Shown: piece after piece, positions 1 through 10,860 of the stretch
How the letters are laid out: every line of letters starts with the position of its first letter
Numbering within the stretch: the first letter of the stretch is position 1
Source of the DNA: Rhytidiadelphus loreus
Taxonomy: Eukaryota > Streptophyta > Bryopsida > Hypnales > Hylocomiaceae
Assembly: GCA_947034895.1 (NCBI GenBank)
Contig: OX344763.1
Coordinates: forward strand, 21,421,001 to 21,485,000
Direction of reading: 5' to 3'
Length of the DNA: 64,000 nt
Made by a program: the position numbers and the translations under genes
Notes under the pieces: model-generated
The model's input: only the letters and a program-made list of their open reading frames with translations
What the model was told of the DNA's origin: nothing
The model's database searches: none

Positions 1-1218
1 ATAGAAGAGGAATCTAACTCAAGTGGTTTCATATCTTTTGAAGCATTTATTAATTACTTATGGATTTTCAAAGGAGTTGTGTTGTAGGTCCTTATTTATG
101 TTCCTAGGTCTTCCATAAACAATTCACTTGCAACTTTTGAAGAAAAATGGGAAAGCAAAGAGAATGATTGGCTCTTGCAATTAATAATGCCTTTTTCCTT
201 GATTCATTCAATGACTATGGAGGTCAATTTATGAACTATTGTTTGTCCATTTCACAGCCATTTATAGGGTCCATTCTTAATGCACACTCCATTTCAAAGC
301 CTCCAAAGGTATCAAATTTCTAGATGAATAGGGCCATTTCTTCATTTTTATAGTTTCGTTGAAAACCATTCATAAGACACTTTTAGTTCTCTACATCCTA
401 ATTGAATTAAACTAAAAAAATTTAAATTGAAAGTGAACCACCATAATAGTAGTTTTATTCTTCCACTTTTTCATTTGTTGCAGGTTGTTGTCAAGGTGGA
501 TGTTTTCAGAGCCCAAGCGCCTTATGGACTTCTACCTGAGTCATTTTTAGGGCACCAGAGTGCAGCCTACAGTTACACTTGGGATGGAAGGCAAGTAATT
601 GTGCAATTCACTGAAACCAGACAAACTGAGACTGACTGCGGTGACTGTGCTTGCAGTATTAACAAATTATGTATATCAACGGACAGGAAACTAAGGTGGA
701 TACCTGATTTTTAATCTTGTGGCATATCACATGTTATGCAGAAAATTACAGTGACTCTGCAATTAGCTTCATTGATACCACAGCCTGGTCACAGCTAATG
801 TTCAACCAAAACTTACTATGGAAACTGCTTTCCAACATTGGTTTCGGTGGAAGCTTCACGAGCAAGGACCTAATTACAGTATGCACATTCAATCATTCTG
901 CACAGTGTTGAGCAGTCCGTCACCATCTAGCTAAATGGGGTCTCACGTTGCAAAATACTTTCATTTGATGAGGATCGGACCAAGGCCAGTGTAAACTTGA
1001 CTACACATTCCCGTGCAATTACTGCGGACGTACCATGACAAATGCAAAAAAATTGTGGTCAAAATGTTCATGCTGCGAAGATATCTTCGTTCTTTGAAGA
1101 CATTTCAGCCCACAGGATCGATAACTGGATAGCCTGGATTCAAATTCTCCCCACAGTAATTGCACGAAAAAGTGTAGTTAGATTGGCCATTGAAGCAGCA
1201 ATCCGATCCATCGCAGGT
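1..1218. other. Unassigned region and 3' flank of the PSY-like gene
   Basis: No gene can be defined here. A 233-bp open stretch on the plus strand (482-714) follows a good pyrimidine tract plus CAG and could be an exon of a gene entering from the left, but no domain is recognisable and no donor fits convincingly. Positions 967-1028 and 1150-1213 form an imperfect inverted repeat; both arms, each read on its own strand, contain a CNYCG-like coding string. The right arm lies directly downstream of the stop codon of the minus-strand peptide gene, so it probably sits in that gene's 3' untranslated region. Confidence 0.4.
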
Positions 1219-3560
1219 TTAGCAGCAGGGGATACTAGGATTTGCTGCAGCTGGGGTGTCTGCGTAGTCATTTGTGTCGTGGTCTTCTTGAAGTCGAACC
1301 CACCGGCTGTTGAATTTGGCAGCGTAACTGACCGCCGATAATGGAGATGAACTTGTCGGCACCTGTAACCCAGTTCGCATGCATTAACAAAATTTAGCCT
1401 TGGCAAATTTTTAATTATTCCATAACCTTTTTGGAGTCTAGCTATGGAACCTAAATCAATCAAACTATTTGATCATATTCTTTGAGAAATAAGGAGCTAA
1501 GGAGGTAAAATCAGTTCTTAACTCCAACTACGAAACGACGGAAAAGCAAATTAGCTTTCCAATTTCCTTCGTTTCGTTAGATTTGGAGTTGTATACCAAA
1601 AGATATGACTAGTTTGTGGCAGGTCGTTTTGGAATTCGTTGATCGATTTCCTATAATTTCACAGAACATGACAAAATTGGCACATTTGGAAAAAGTCTCT
1701 CCACTAATTAAGAGACTGGGAGGCATGAGATACTCAATGAGAACTCAAATCTATACTCAGATCCTAGACTTAAAACTCCAGAGTTTGACTTCTGAGGTAC
1801 TGTAAAACCCTAAAATGCATCAAGCTAGAATATCAGCTCCAGATCCAGACCCAGAAGGGCGTTATTCTCCTCATCAATGAAAACTTAGATCTAGCTATAC
1901 CTGTAAAAGATATCAGAGCTCTAAGGTTTCAGGGTTCCGACTGAAATGGCCATCTGACCGCACTGATATTCCTCAAGAGGGCTAGTACAAGTAAAAGGTT
2001 TTGTGTTGTTCAGAACAAGATATCTATTCTTTCGGTAGCAAATTGTGACCAGATGTAAACTACAAGCTAAAATTACAAGAATCAGGCATAAGCAAAATTG
2101 ATGCGAAATACATATGGACTATATATTGAAGGCAATTGTTGTATGGAAAAGGGCATGCCAAGATCGACTCACCGCATCATCACCAGATTCTTGATCACTC
2201 CAATTTGACGATCGCTTCTCGAATTCCTGTCTCTCTTCGGATAAGCTCCAAGTTTCTACAACGTCGAAGGGCACACAAATTGCAACATATTAGCGCGGTA
2301 GCATGCATTTACAGTTAGATATTACAAATCAGAACCTCATTAAGTATTTGTTAGTCATGGAACCCATTCATCTCAAACCATGTTGTTAATATGAAACAGA
2401 ATTCATATATATTCGTTATCATGGTGCAACTTAATTCAGTGTCCCAGATGAAACCTGTCTCAGATCCATACAAGTCTTAGTTTATAATATAGAGTTCTGA
2501 GCACTTCGACGTCCTGAATTTCAGAGCGTTAGTTTGGGGCTTTGGGCACTTGAAAGTCACAGTTTTGGCGAACTGAAACACGTACACCATTCTAACGAAT
2601 GTATGCACCATTCGAACTGTTTAATTGTCGATGAACAAGATGCTGCAAAAGTGCAATTAGTAGGAGTTCCGAAGCTTCTAGATTCCACAACGGAGAGGCT
2701 TTAACTCTAAATTTTGGAAATTGCGTTAGAATGGCGGTATTCCATACGCCATTTTTCCATTCATTTCCTTCTTTAAAAGTATATGACTGGTATAGATTTC
2801 ATGGTATAGATTTCAGACCGCACGGTCTACCGCCATTTTAACGAAATTTTGGTTGAAGCTAGTACCCAAACCCCAGAATTAAAAAAAAACAGAATTTACG
2901 ATCTCAATATCCCTCGTAAGGACAGTGTGTCTTGAATGTCACAACCCTGTGTCCCTGTCGAGAGTTCGGAGTTGAACTTCGCCAAAATTTCGAACGCTTG
3001 GACTAATTCCTTGGCAGCACTGTGTCTTGTAAGTCACAACTCGGCCTGTCGCCAGGTCGGAGCTGAATTTTGCCAAAATTTCAAGCACTTACTTAGCCTA
3101 ATTTCTCAGGTTAATTGATTACCAACTAAGCCGGCTGCTCAAATTTTGCAAGCACGATGAAAAGTTTTATCACCAGCTGGTATGACAAGCAGACGTACTA
3201 GCTATAAGTATCTAACGAAAGTCGGTGCCTCAATTCTATTACATCAAACCTCGCTCACATACCTCCAAAACGCAGATTAATTTTCAGTGATTTAAGCACA
3301 GTTTCGTCCGCCTACTCGCACCGCACATCTACACTAATTCCTAGTTTTCAAAGCTTTGAGCAACTGAACCTCACAACCTCGGCACTCTGAAACACGCCGT
3401 TTGAATCAACATGACAATACGTACCAGAATTCGTTCGAGCCTCACCTGACGGACTCCGGTTTCTCAATTCTCGAGCAGCATTACAGCAAGTCGGTGACAC
3501 CAGCAACACAAAAACGAACGCCAACCCCAACTTCATCGTCGTTTTCGATCTTTCAGCCAT
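1219..3560 (-). CDS. Small secreted peptide precursor, PSY-like (three exons)
   Basis: I read this as three minus-strand exons: 3446-3560, 2173-2255 and 1219-1362. All junctions agree in phase (CAG|GTGAGG donor, phase 1; GCG|GTGAGT donor, phase 0), giving 113 residues. Residues 1-32 form a signal peptide with hydrophobic core LGLAFVFVLLVSPTCC and a likely cut near NA/AREL. The middle is charged and hydrophilic. The C-terminus has an acidic stretch, then DYADTPAAANPSIPCC, with the tyrosine at residue 99. This resembles the PSY family of tyrosine-sulfated peptides, whose mature form begins with Asp-Tyr in an acidic context and contains Pro and Ala-Asn-Pro. PSY peptides act outside the cell through receptor kinases in growth and stress balance. 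Odd points are the missing histidine and the terminal Cys-Cys. Exon structure is fairly sure; the family call is tentative. The other reading is an unrelated secreted peptide. Confidence 0.55.
2715..2852. mobile_element. Degenerate MITE, family G (copy 1)
   Basis: The ends are imperfect inverted repeats (AATTGCGTTAGAATGGCG on the left, CGCCATTTTAACGAAATT on the right). They match the cleaner copies at 40079-40300 and 44067-44357, and the interior TAGATTTCAGACC string is also shared. The element lies in intron 1 of the PSY-like gene. No target duplication is clear. Confidence 0.6.
2926..3110. repeat. Diverged tandem duplication, about 95-bp period
   Basis: The string GTGTCTTG begins at 2927 and again at 3022. 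Each is followed by GTCACAAC and a TCGGAG-TGAA-TT-GCCAAAATTTC block. Two diverged copies therefore lie in intron 1 of the PSY-like gene. No coding potential is seen. Confidence 0.65.
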
Positions 3561-5324
3561 TTTCGATCTTTCAGGAGCGAGCAATAGCTAGCACCTTGAC
3601 ACAGAAAGCAATTTATCCGTCCAGCACTGTTATCGATCTACCACTCAAGCTAGCTGGAGGTACCATACGTCGTGCTAGCTAGCTTGCGAACGAATGTCAA
3701 ACCCCCGAAAGCTGGTCCTTCCAGGCGGAGGAAGTCGTGGCAGGAAGCTACAAAGCTACAGACTCCGAAGTCGTCCACGAATGTCAAAGGCGGGCAAGCA
3801 AATCTTCCAGGCACAAAATTGTAGAGAATCGTCGATCAGAAGGTAAGTATATACAGTATATATATACTGGCATGGGACCAGTCGGACTGGGCCCGGGGCC
3901 ATCCTGATCCTGAGGGACCGCATCTAGCTAGTTGCAAATGGATCGGACGACTGGAATGCAGTTGCAAACTTGCACGGGACCCCAAAGTCAACTGAAACAA
4001 CTAAGTTAATGATGGTGCAAAAGTTTTAGATCCGGCCATGAAGCAGCTACCAGAGTACCAGACAGTTGAGGTCTACCCGGGCAGTCGCGCGGCGACTACT
4101 GAGTACGTACTGATGAGAAGCTGGCCAGGGACACTATCCTTGCTTTACTGACGCCCGGGAAGAAATATCAGAAGGTTCAGGGTTTGGTTTTTCCGTGAGA
4201 AGGGATCATGGAAAAGCGGCAAACATACAGGAAACATCACACCGTAAATCACGTACATTGTAAATCGGGAATAGTATTTCGTGTGGGATCGAATCTGAGA
4301 TTATATACATTCGATCTTGAGAGTGTTTCAGTTTGCATTGCATTGGCATTCGTTGCTGTCAATTGGTGATGAATAACTCAATTACATTCCTCGGATTGCT
4401 CTTGTCGAGATCCACTGGCATCAACTGGGATCGACTGTGTGTGCTTTCCCAGCGATCGGGGCCCTGGTCCGGGGGATACTAGCTGGTAGTTGCAAGGGCC
4501 AGCCAGCTGTGGGGTATTCTACTGTAGAGAAGTTGCAGGGCAGCTGAAATGGAAACACGGCCAGCTACCCAGTTGCCAATTATATATCCAATTTTCTAAG
4601 GCACTGGTAAGGTAGGGACAACCTAAAAGGTTCAACTTTTCTATTGTGCACAGTTTCTATTATTAGACTGATCTAGGAAAAAAAACTATTCCGCAAATAA
4701 AAAGAGATTTCTATGCACCAATGTATGCATCATTTGGATATTGTATAGAAAGGTTATGAGGAATACAAGATTTTTTGGTAAGGTAACTGCGGATCATTGG
4801 TTCCCGGACTTCCGGAGGGTTTGCCATGTTGGGGGACTGCTAGTTGAATGTGTGTATTTAGAAGTGGTCCAATCTACTTCCTTTTCAAGTATTGCTTGCA
4901 CATACACCATTTGACAACAAATAGAGCAACCTCGTTGTGGGCAATGGTGTCTAACATGTAGATGTGCGGTCACACATATGTGCATTTTCAAACAAACTTC
5001 TTATATGTGTAGTACACTAAGTTTGCTTTATCTGCTTGGCATTGTACGTTAATGAAGACATAAAGGGAAAAAGAGGTCAATGTGGCACCATTCAATGTAC
5101 TTGTCACACATCCTCGAGGACCATAGTTAGTTGTTTCTTTGTCTTCCAACTCCTAAATGCCTTTAGCTAAGGGCTCATTAAGATCTATAAACACTTCTTA
5201 GTAGGGGCCTCTTTTTTCTTTGTGCCTTTTTTGTGTAGGGACTTCTTCTTTTGTGTGAAGAGGTAGCTTCCTCCTCTTCATGTTGGGGTGTTTGTTGATT
5301 CTTCAAAGTGTACTCCAATGTAGG
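3561..5324. other. Upstream flank of the PSY-like gene
   Basis: No gene is recognised. A TATA-rich palindrome (AGTATATATATACT) at about 3859-3872 lies some 300 bp upstream of the minus-strand start codon and could serve as a TATA box. The stretch to about 4600 has more G and C than the repeat field that follows, which fits promoter-proximal DNA. The last 700 bp hold nothing I can name. Confidence 0.35.
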
Positions 5325-5909
5325 CTTGGGGGATGCACTTAGTTCTACTATAACAAATCACATGCGAACATGTGGTTTCTAACAAACTCTATAATTTCAA
5401 CCTAAAATTCTGAGCATTGTTTAATAATGACTATAGGTTTCTATTGCCAAAATTTCCAACTCAAAAAAAATATGAAATGATTTCTAGAAGAGGTTGAAAA
5501 TGAACAAAAATGGCATGTTTTTCAACTCAAATAATTATAGAGGACACATTTAGATGACCATGGAATCAATATTCAACTCAAAATGAGCTTTCAACTCAAA
5601 ATATTCAACTCAAATAGAGAATTATTTTTAGGATTTTTTTGTTCATTTTTTAGACAAATTTTTCTTATATAATATAGGGATGTGAAAGTTATTTTTCAAT
5701 TCTACAATGTATCTTTTTACTTCAAAAATTTGTAACTAATTATTATTGACAAATAAAAATATCAATAATTCAAAACGTAAACTTTCAAAGTAGAAAAATC
5801 TATTCATATTTTTTTTATTTTTTTTAATTCAAAATTCAAAAAGTATATAGGGGTCCAAAGTCTTGTTCGCACATGGTTTCTAATGGGCACTCGAAGTGAA
5901 CCCTCCGAG
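5325..5909. mobile_element. hAT-like non-autonomous element, family A (copy 1)
   Basis: This is a 585-bp element with inverted ends CTTGGGGGATGCACTTAG (left) and, read on the other strand, CTCGGAGGGTTCACTTCG (right). It is flanked by the 8-bp direct repeat AATGTAGG at 5317-5324 and 5910-5917. An 8-bp duplication fits the hAT superfamily. There is no transposase reading frame. Copies 2 (13729-14551) and 3 (38338-39427) lie in the opposite orientation and share the whole interior. Confidence 0.8.
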
Positions 5910-6218
5910 AATGTAGGTTATGTAACCAATCTAAACTCGTCTAAAAACTATCCAACAACTAGTACAATTTTTATATGATACCCCAAATCTACTAGTCAAT
6001 ACTATCACTAATTTAATATTTACAAAATAATCAATGATTGTGCTTTCTCAAGAAATTAATTTTGGACTCAAATATTATGAATACTATATCACAATAACAC
6101 AGACAAGACAATTAAATGATAGGTGATCAGGTTCATTGCAAGAATAGTAGAACATTTATCATTTTTGTGTCAAAACAACCTATTTTAGTGAGTACTGTGA
6201 CTTTTGGAAATAAAAAAT
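5910..6218. other. AT-rich spacer
   Basis: No gene, and no repeat boundary that I can define. Confidence 0.4.
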
Positions 6219-8087
6219 TTAACCCTTAAAGGACCATTGTCTCCAGTTGGGGATAAAATGGATTTTGGGTAGATTCCGATGACCTCAATTTTTTATGAAA
6301 CTTTTTGAAACTTTTTCATAAGATAGAAAAACTTTTTTAGCTTCATGGAAATATAATTTTTATTTCAATCAGTACTTGGGAGAAAAAATTATGCCATCCT
6401 AAATATAATTTTCACGTCGTCGCCTCATTGGGTAAAAAAAGAAATCTACAAAATCTTGAAATGAAATTAATTTTTTTTTCTCTTAGAGATCATATTTTTG
6501 TCTACATGTGAAGCTTTTATTCATTCAATTTGAATTAGTGATGTGAAAGTTATGAACAATCTTATTTTTTGGGCAATCTAAGCATCTTCTTGAAAAAATA
6601 ACTTATAAAATTCATTTTGAATGCAATTATCACAATTTTCCAAAAAAAAATTGTTTGACAAGGTTAAGTTTGCTTACTAGAACAATCTCACATAATTGGA
6701 ATTATAGTGTTTCAATCCAATCTTAGAGATATTAATGATTTAATTTTCTTTTCAATCTTGGACGGATTTCTACTTAACAACTTTTTCAAGAATGAAAATC
6801 AAGCATTTCTGTTTTGAATTTTTTTTTCCTAGACTTTCAACTCAATTTTTCAACACAATTTTTTTAAATTCAAAGTCTATAGTGCAAAAATTTCTTACAA
6901 ATGGTGGTCAAAGCCAACTGAAATTGCAAATTAGTGTTGAAAAAAAAAAATTCTCCAACTTTGAATGCTAATATCTTCCAATCCGTACGGTCAATCTTCA
7001 TGAAAGTTTTACCACATGATTTTAGACAAGTAAAGTAGAAGAGCCTTCAATTAAATTCTTAAAAAAAATTGTTACCTTCAATAAACGCATCAAAAATGGT
7101 AGTTTTGAGTGGTTTTTGACAAAAGATGGCCTTGGTCCCTTAACCCCTAAAGGACCAAGGCCTTTTTTCTGCCAGAAAACACTCAAAACTGCCATATCTA
7201 TAGCAAGGAGTAAAAAAATTGAAAATTGTTTTTATTTTCATATTTAACCGTAGGATCTTACACCTAACTAGTATGAGAGTGTGAATTAAAAAATTCAGAA
7301 TTTTTGACCGCTCAGATTGAAAGATATCTGCGTTTAAAGTGGAAAAAACAAGTTTTTCAACACATTGCGGGACTAGATTTTTTGACTTTCAACATTTTTA
7401 ACTTAAAATTTTTGCACTACAGAGTTCTGAGCTTTAAATCTTTATAGTGTAGAATTGAGTTGAGAGTCTAGGTAAGAAAAAAAAATTCAAAAAAAAATTA
7501 ATTATCATTCTTAAAAAAATTGTTAAGTAGAAGTAGGTATGAGATAGAAGGAAAATCTAAAATACTCATATATTTTAGATGGAATTAAAATGCACTAATC
7601 CCAATGGTGAGATTGTTCTAGCAAGCAAATCAGACCATGTGAAAAAAAAATTTGAAAAATTTGAAAAATTGCATTCAGAAATGAATCCTACAAGTTATTT
7701 TTTTCAAGAAGATGCTCTAATTGCCCGAACAACAAGAATGCCCATAACTTTCTCATAATATATCCAAATGAAATTAATCAAAGCTTTCCAGATAGACAAA
7801 AATATAATCTATGAGAAAAAATAAAATAAAAAATAAAATTCAAATTTTTGTCCATTTTTTTTGGGCTGCCCGAGCTGCCCGCCGTCCCCTCGTTTGAGCT
7901 TATTTGGTCATAACTATTGTTCCCGGGCACCAATTTGAAAAGATATTATATTCCTACGAAGATAATCAACTTTTCTACCTCTGAAAAAAATTTCAAAATA
8001 TTAGGAGAAAATTTCAGCTTGTAGGTACCTGCCCAAAAACGCATTTGTCCCCCAAAGGAACAATGGTCCTTTAGGAGTTAAGGGTTA
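6219..8087. repeat. Inverted pair of family B repeats (foldback, about 1.87 kb)
   Basis: Two units of about 920-950 bp are joined tail to tail near 7140. The outer ends read TTAACCCTTAAAGGACCATT on the left and, on the other strand, TTAACCCTTAACTCCTAAAG on the right. The junction is itself palindromic (GGCCTTGGTCC, then AGGACCAAGGCC). A single complete unit occurs at 37020-37950 and a partial one at 33786-34455. No coding potential is seen. A transcript through it could fold into a long imperfect hairpin. Confidence 0.75.
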
Positions 8088-8339
8088 AATGAAATAAAAG
8101 ATAGATAATTTGTAAATCATTCTAGATAGTATGTATGTGAAATTTAGGCCTAGAATCATTTATCTCTAAAAGTTTTTTACAAGAAAAGAGTGACAAAAAA
8201 TGCCATGAAAATAGATATTTTGATATTTGATTTTTAAAAAATAGTAAATTTTTAAAAAATAATCTAAAAAAATTCATTTTTTTCTAACTTGAAGATGCTC
8301 CTTCTCAACCATTTTCATTTTTGGGAAAAAAACTGTACT

Positions 8340-8456
8340 CTTTTGCATTTTGGGGAAAAAAAACTGTACTCTTTTGCATTTTTTTAAGCTGATAATCCAC
8401 ACAATATCCAAAGGGATGATTTCCACAGTCACTGATCCATCCTTTTAAGGGTTAAG
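8340..8456 (-). repeat. Family C repeat fragment
   Basis: Read on the minus strand it begins CTTAACCCTTAAAAGGATGG and continues into GTGGAAATCATC and GCTTAAAAAAATGCAAAAG. This matches the copies at 44575-44790 and 60898-61100. A 32-bp tandem duplication containing ACTGTACTCTTTTGCATTTT sits at its inner end (about 8327-8390). Confidence 0.55.
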
Positions 8457-8469
8457 TTTGTCAAAGTTA

Positions 8470-9330
8470 GCTTTCTAAGTTCATTATTATCCAAATGAGC
8501 AATACTAGCAAATGAAATTCAAAATTCCGAGCGCTAAACCTAAATATTCAAACCACATGATCCCCCAAATGTATGCAATTTATGTGAAAGGAAAGTAAGA
8601 GAACCAATTTTGACAAGGAAGAGGATAACAAGAATTTGATATACTACTAGTGTTGTTGAAGCAACTCACGATTGTAGCAACTCCAAATTGATTTCCTAGC
8701 TAATAAACAAGGGCAAGCATTTGCTAAGTCTTACTCTCATTCAATCGTTTTCTTGGGGAGACGTCTTCCCAAGGAAATGAGCCCATATCTCCCCAAGGAA
8801 TAATCCTAACCCTTAATATATTCCATATGGATTACTTTATCTCCTACCATCCAATTTGTATAAATATCTTGTCTTCTTCTACTTCACACACCCACAAGCA
8901 AGTGAGTGTTGGGTTTGTGTAACCCACTTTTTGGATTAATTTAGTGTGATGTTGAATTACCAAAATTATAATTTTAAAGTGCGGACCGTGCTTCTCACCT
9001 ACGGTTTTACAATGTGACTGACTTTCGATGGTTTGAAGACACTAGCAAACTCACTCAGACTTGTGATCATGATTTGTCTAAGGCAAAAGACGGACGGAAG
9101 GGGGCCTGGGCAGGGAGTTTTGGAGGGCCACCCTGGTAGGGAGAAAGCCAGTGGGCCAGCCCACAAGTCCGGACAATAGGGCCCGCGACATACCCTCCTA
9201 TTAACTCCAGAGGGGTACTAAACATCTCCCATTTCCTTCAAAGAGAATTCCAAAATATTAAAAACAAATACATGTGACTTCCAATTTTGCCTTGCAGTAG
9301 GGTCATTCCACTATCACACGACATGATATT
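8470..9330. repeat. Dispersed repeat H, copy 1, split by an insertion
   Basis: Positions 8470-8750 and 9230-9330 together match 17227-17575 in the same order. Shared strings include GAGAACCAATTTTGA, GAGGATAACAAGAA, AGCTAATAAACAAGG and CTTCAAAGAGAATTCC. The 478 bp between the two halves are absent from the second copy, so they are an insertion (next entry). Confidence 0.7.
8754..9231. mobile_element. Candidate solo LTR
   Basis: This is the insertion inside dispersed repeat H. It starts TGGGGAG and ends CTCCCA, a short inverted TG...CA terminus as in long terminal repeats. It also has a promoter-like TATAAATA at 8859-8866. No clean 5-bp target duplication is visible and no internal retrotransposon genes accompany it. 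A DNA element remains possible. Confidence 0.4.
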
Positions 9331-9525
9331 TGAATGAGAAAAATCTCAAATGATGCCTAATCTTTATCACTTTGTCATGAACAAATGATCTTTCATCACA
9401 AGAGGTTGAGGTGTGAAAAGGGTTGTAGATAGGAACTAGATTATTGAACCAATCTCAAAATTGAAAAGTTGATGAGTAGTCTTTGTATAAGGTGGGTGCA
9501 CCCAAAATTGCACCTTACTTAAAAC

Positions 9526-10480
9526 TGTCATCATCATTATGTGTGTACAATTCTAAAATCAATATGTTTGTATGTTGAAGAAACAATTTTAAAACATCTA
9601 CCAAAAAAAATTTGAACCTTCATAACTTTTGTATATGGTATCCAAATGTTGCGTTTTTTCGTGTGTTGAAACCTCCTTTCCCTTGGCAACAAAAAAATAT
9701 GAAAATTTGACCTTAATATAATAATAGTAACTAGACACAATAGCAAAAAGTGACAGTTTTGGGTTGTTGGCCCGAGACCTTCCCTTGATGGGATGACCAA
9801 GGCTAGAGGCTGAAGGAACAGGTTGTCCCATCACGAGGAGGCTGATGGACAATAAAGGTGTTCAATACGAATGCCACATTTTTTTTCAGAAATTGCCCAT
9901 GCCACTCGTTCCGATTTATCCTTCTGAAAGCAATTGCCATTTCTGGTTTCAATTCAACGTGCTCCTGAAACACAGCGAGCGATTTCCTAGTTCGATAGGA
10001 TTCCAACTAAGGGCCGATTTCCATTTGGGAGCTGGATGTCTGATTCAGAGGTCCAACTAACCCTCCAGCCAGTCTCTAAGGTAGAAGCCCCCATAGTCGA
10101 CTGAATAAGCAATTGGAGACATGATCTAGGATAGTACAAGGCAAAACAAATATTTTCAGAGGTGTAGGGATAGAAATGAGTAGAATTGCAAAAGTTTGGT
10201 AATTTTATCACTTGAATTGAAATTATTATGAATTTTGAAAGGCAAAAAGTGCTTCGGACTCATTGCCGATCTATAGACTTTCCTAATTTTGATCACTCAA
10301 AAACTACCTTCTAATTTATAGCTTTCTACTTTCCAACTCACTAATTTGGGACATATGTCAATAACTTATAAGTCCCAATTTTGAAATGGAGAAAAAAAAA
10401 CATTTTTGCTATGGTTGGAAATAAATCAGTCTATAGGTTGGTTATTGGACCCCGGTTGGGAATGAGTGGCTCTACCTTAT
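9526..10480. repeat. Dispersed repeats shared with TNL introns 1 and 2
   Basis: Positions 9526-9775 match TNL intron 2 (about 25830-25927 plus 26699-26850). Shared strings include ATCATCATTATGTGT and CAATAGCAAAAAGTG. Positions 10090-10480 match TNL intron 1 (about 24270-24700), sharing AATAAGCAATTG, TTTGGTAATTTTATCACTTG and ATGAATTTTGAAAGG. The segment between (9776-10090) is more GC-rich and not shared. No gene is seen. Confidence 0.65.
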
Positions 10481-10860
10481 TGGGGATGGCTCCAGAATCG
10501 GAGGTCTAGCCACCCCTCCGGCCTCTGGTCCATACAAAACAAAAATGCGGGCCTAGAGGGAGGACTGGACCTCCCTTTTTTAACTACACATCAAAACAAA
10601 GTTGTGTCGCAACAGAGATGCGACCATTAGAATGTTGCCCCATGTCCTTCTTGCTTCCGACTTCCGGCCATCCAAGGTGCAATGGAAAGCTCCCAATTCG
10701 AAGGTCCAACTCCAATCGGAGGTCCAGGCCCCATCCAACTGTTGGAGGTTCAGGAGCCCAATGGAGTCTGGCTCTAACTTACCACCTGGCCTACCCGAAT
10801 CCATTCAGAAGACTTTCTGATGCTTTCACAGGCCTCCAAGCTTGTCTGTTATAGGGTACT
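10481..10860. other. GC-richer unassigned segment
   Basis: This segment holds several short, mutually similar GGAGGTCCAA-type strings on both strands, also seen near 44380-44550. Short open frames exist on both strands, but none has a recognisable domain or codon pattern. It is probably repeat-derived. Confidence 0.3.

Noticed and set aside
1140..1463. A 107-codon minus-strand open frame overlapping the last peptide exon
   Set aside because: It is in a different frame from the phase-consistent three-exon model; its start lies in an intron and it has no recognisable domain.
6219..8087. A piggyBac element
   Set aside because: TTAA borders are suggestive but palindromic and compatible with other target sites; no transposase is present, so I left the superfamily open.
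8754..9231. A full LTR retrotransposon
   Set aside because: Only one LTR-like unit is present; no primer-binding site, no polypurine tract and no gag/pol frames are seen.
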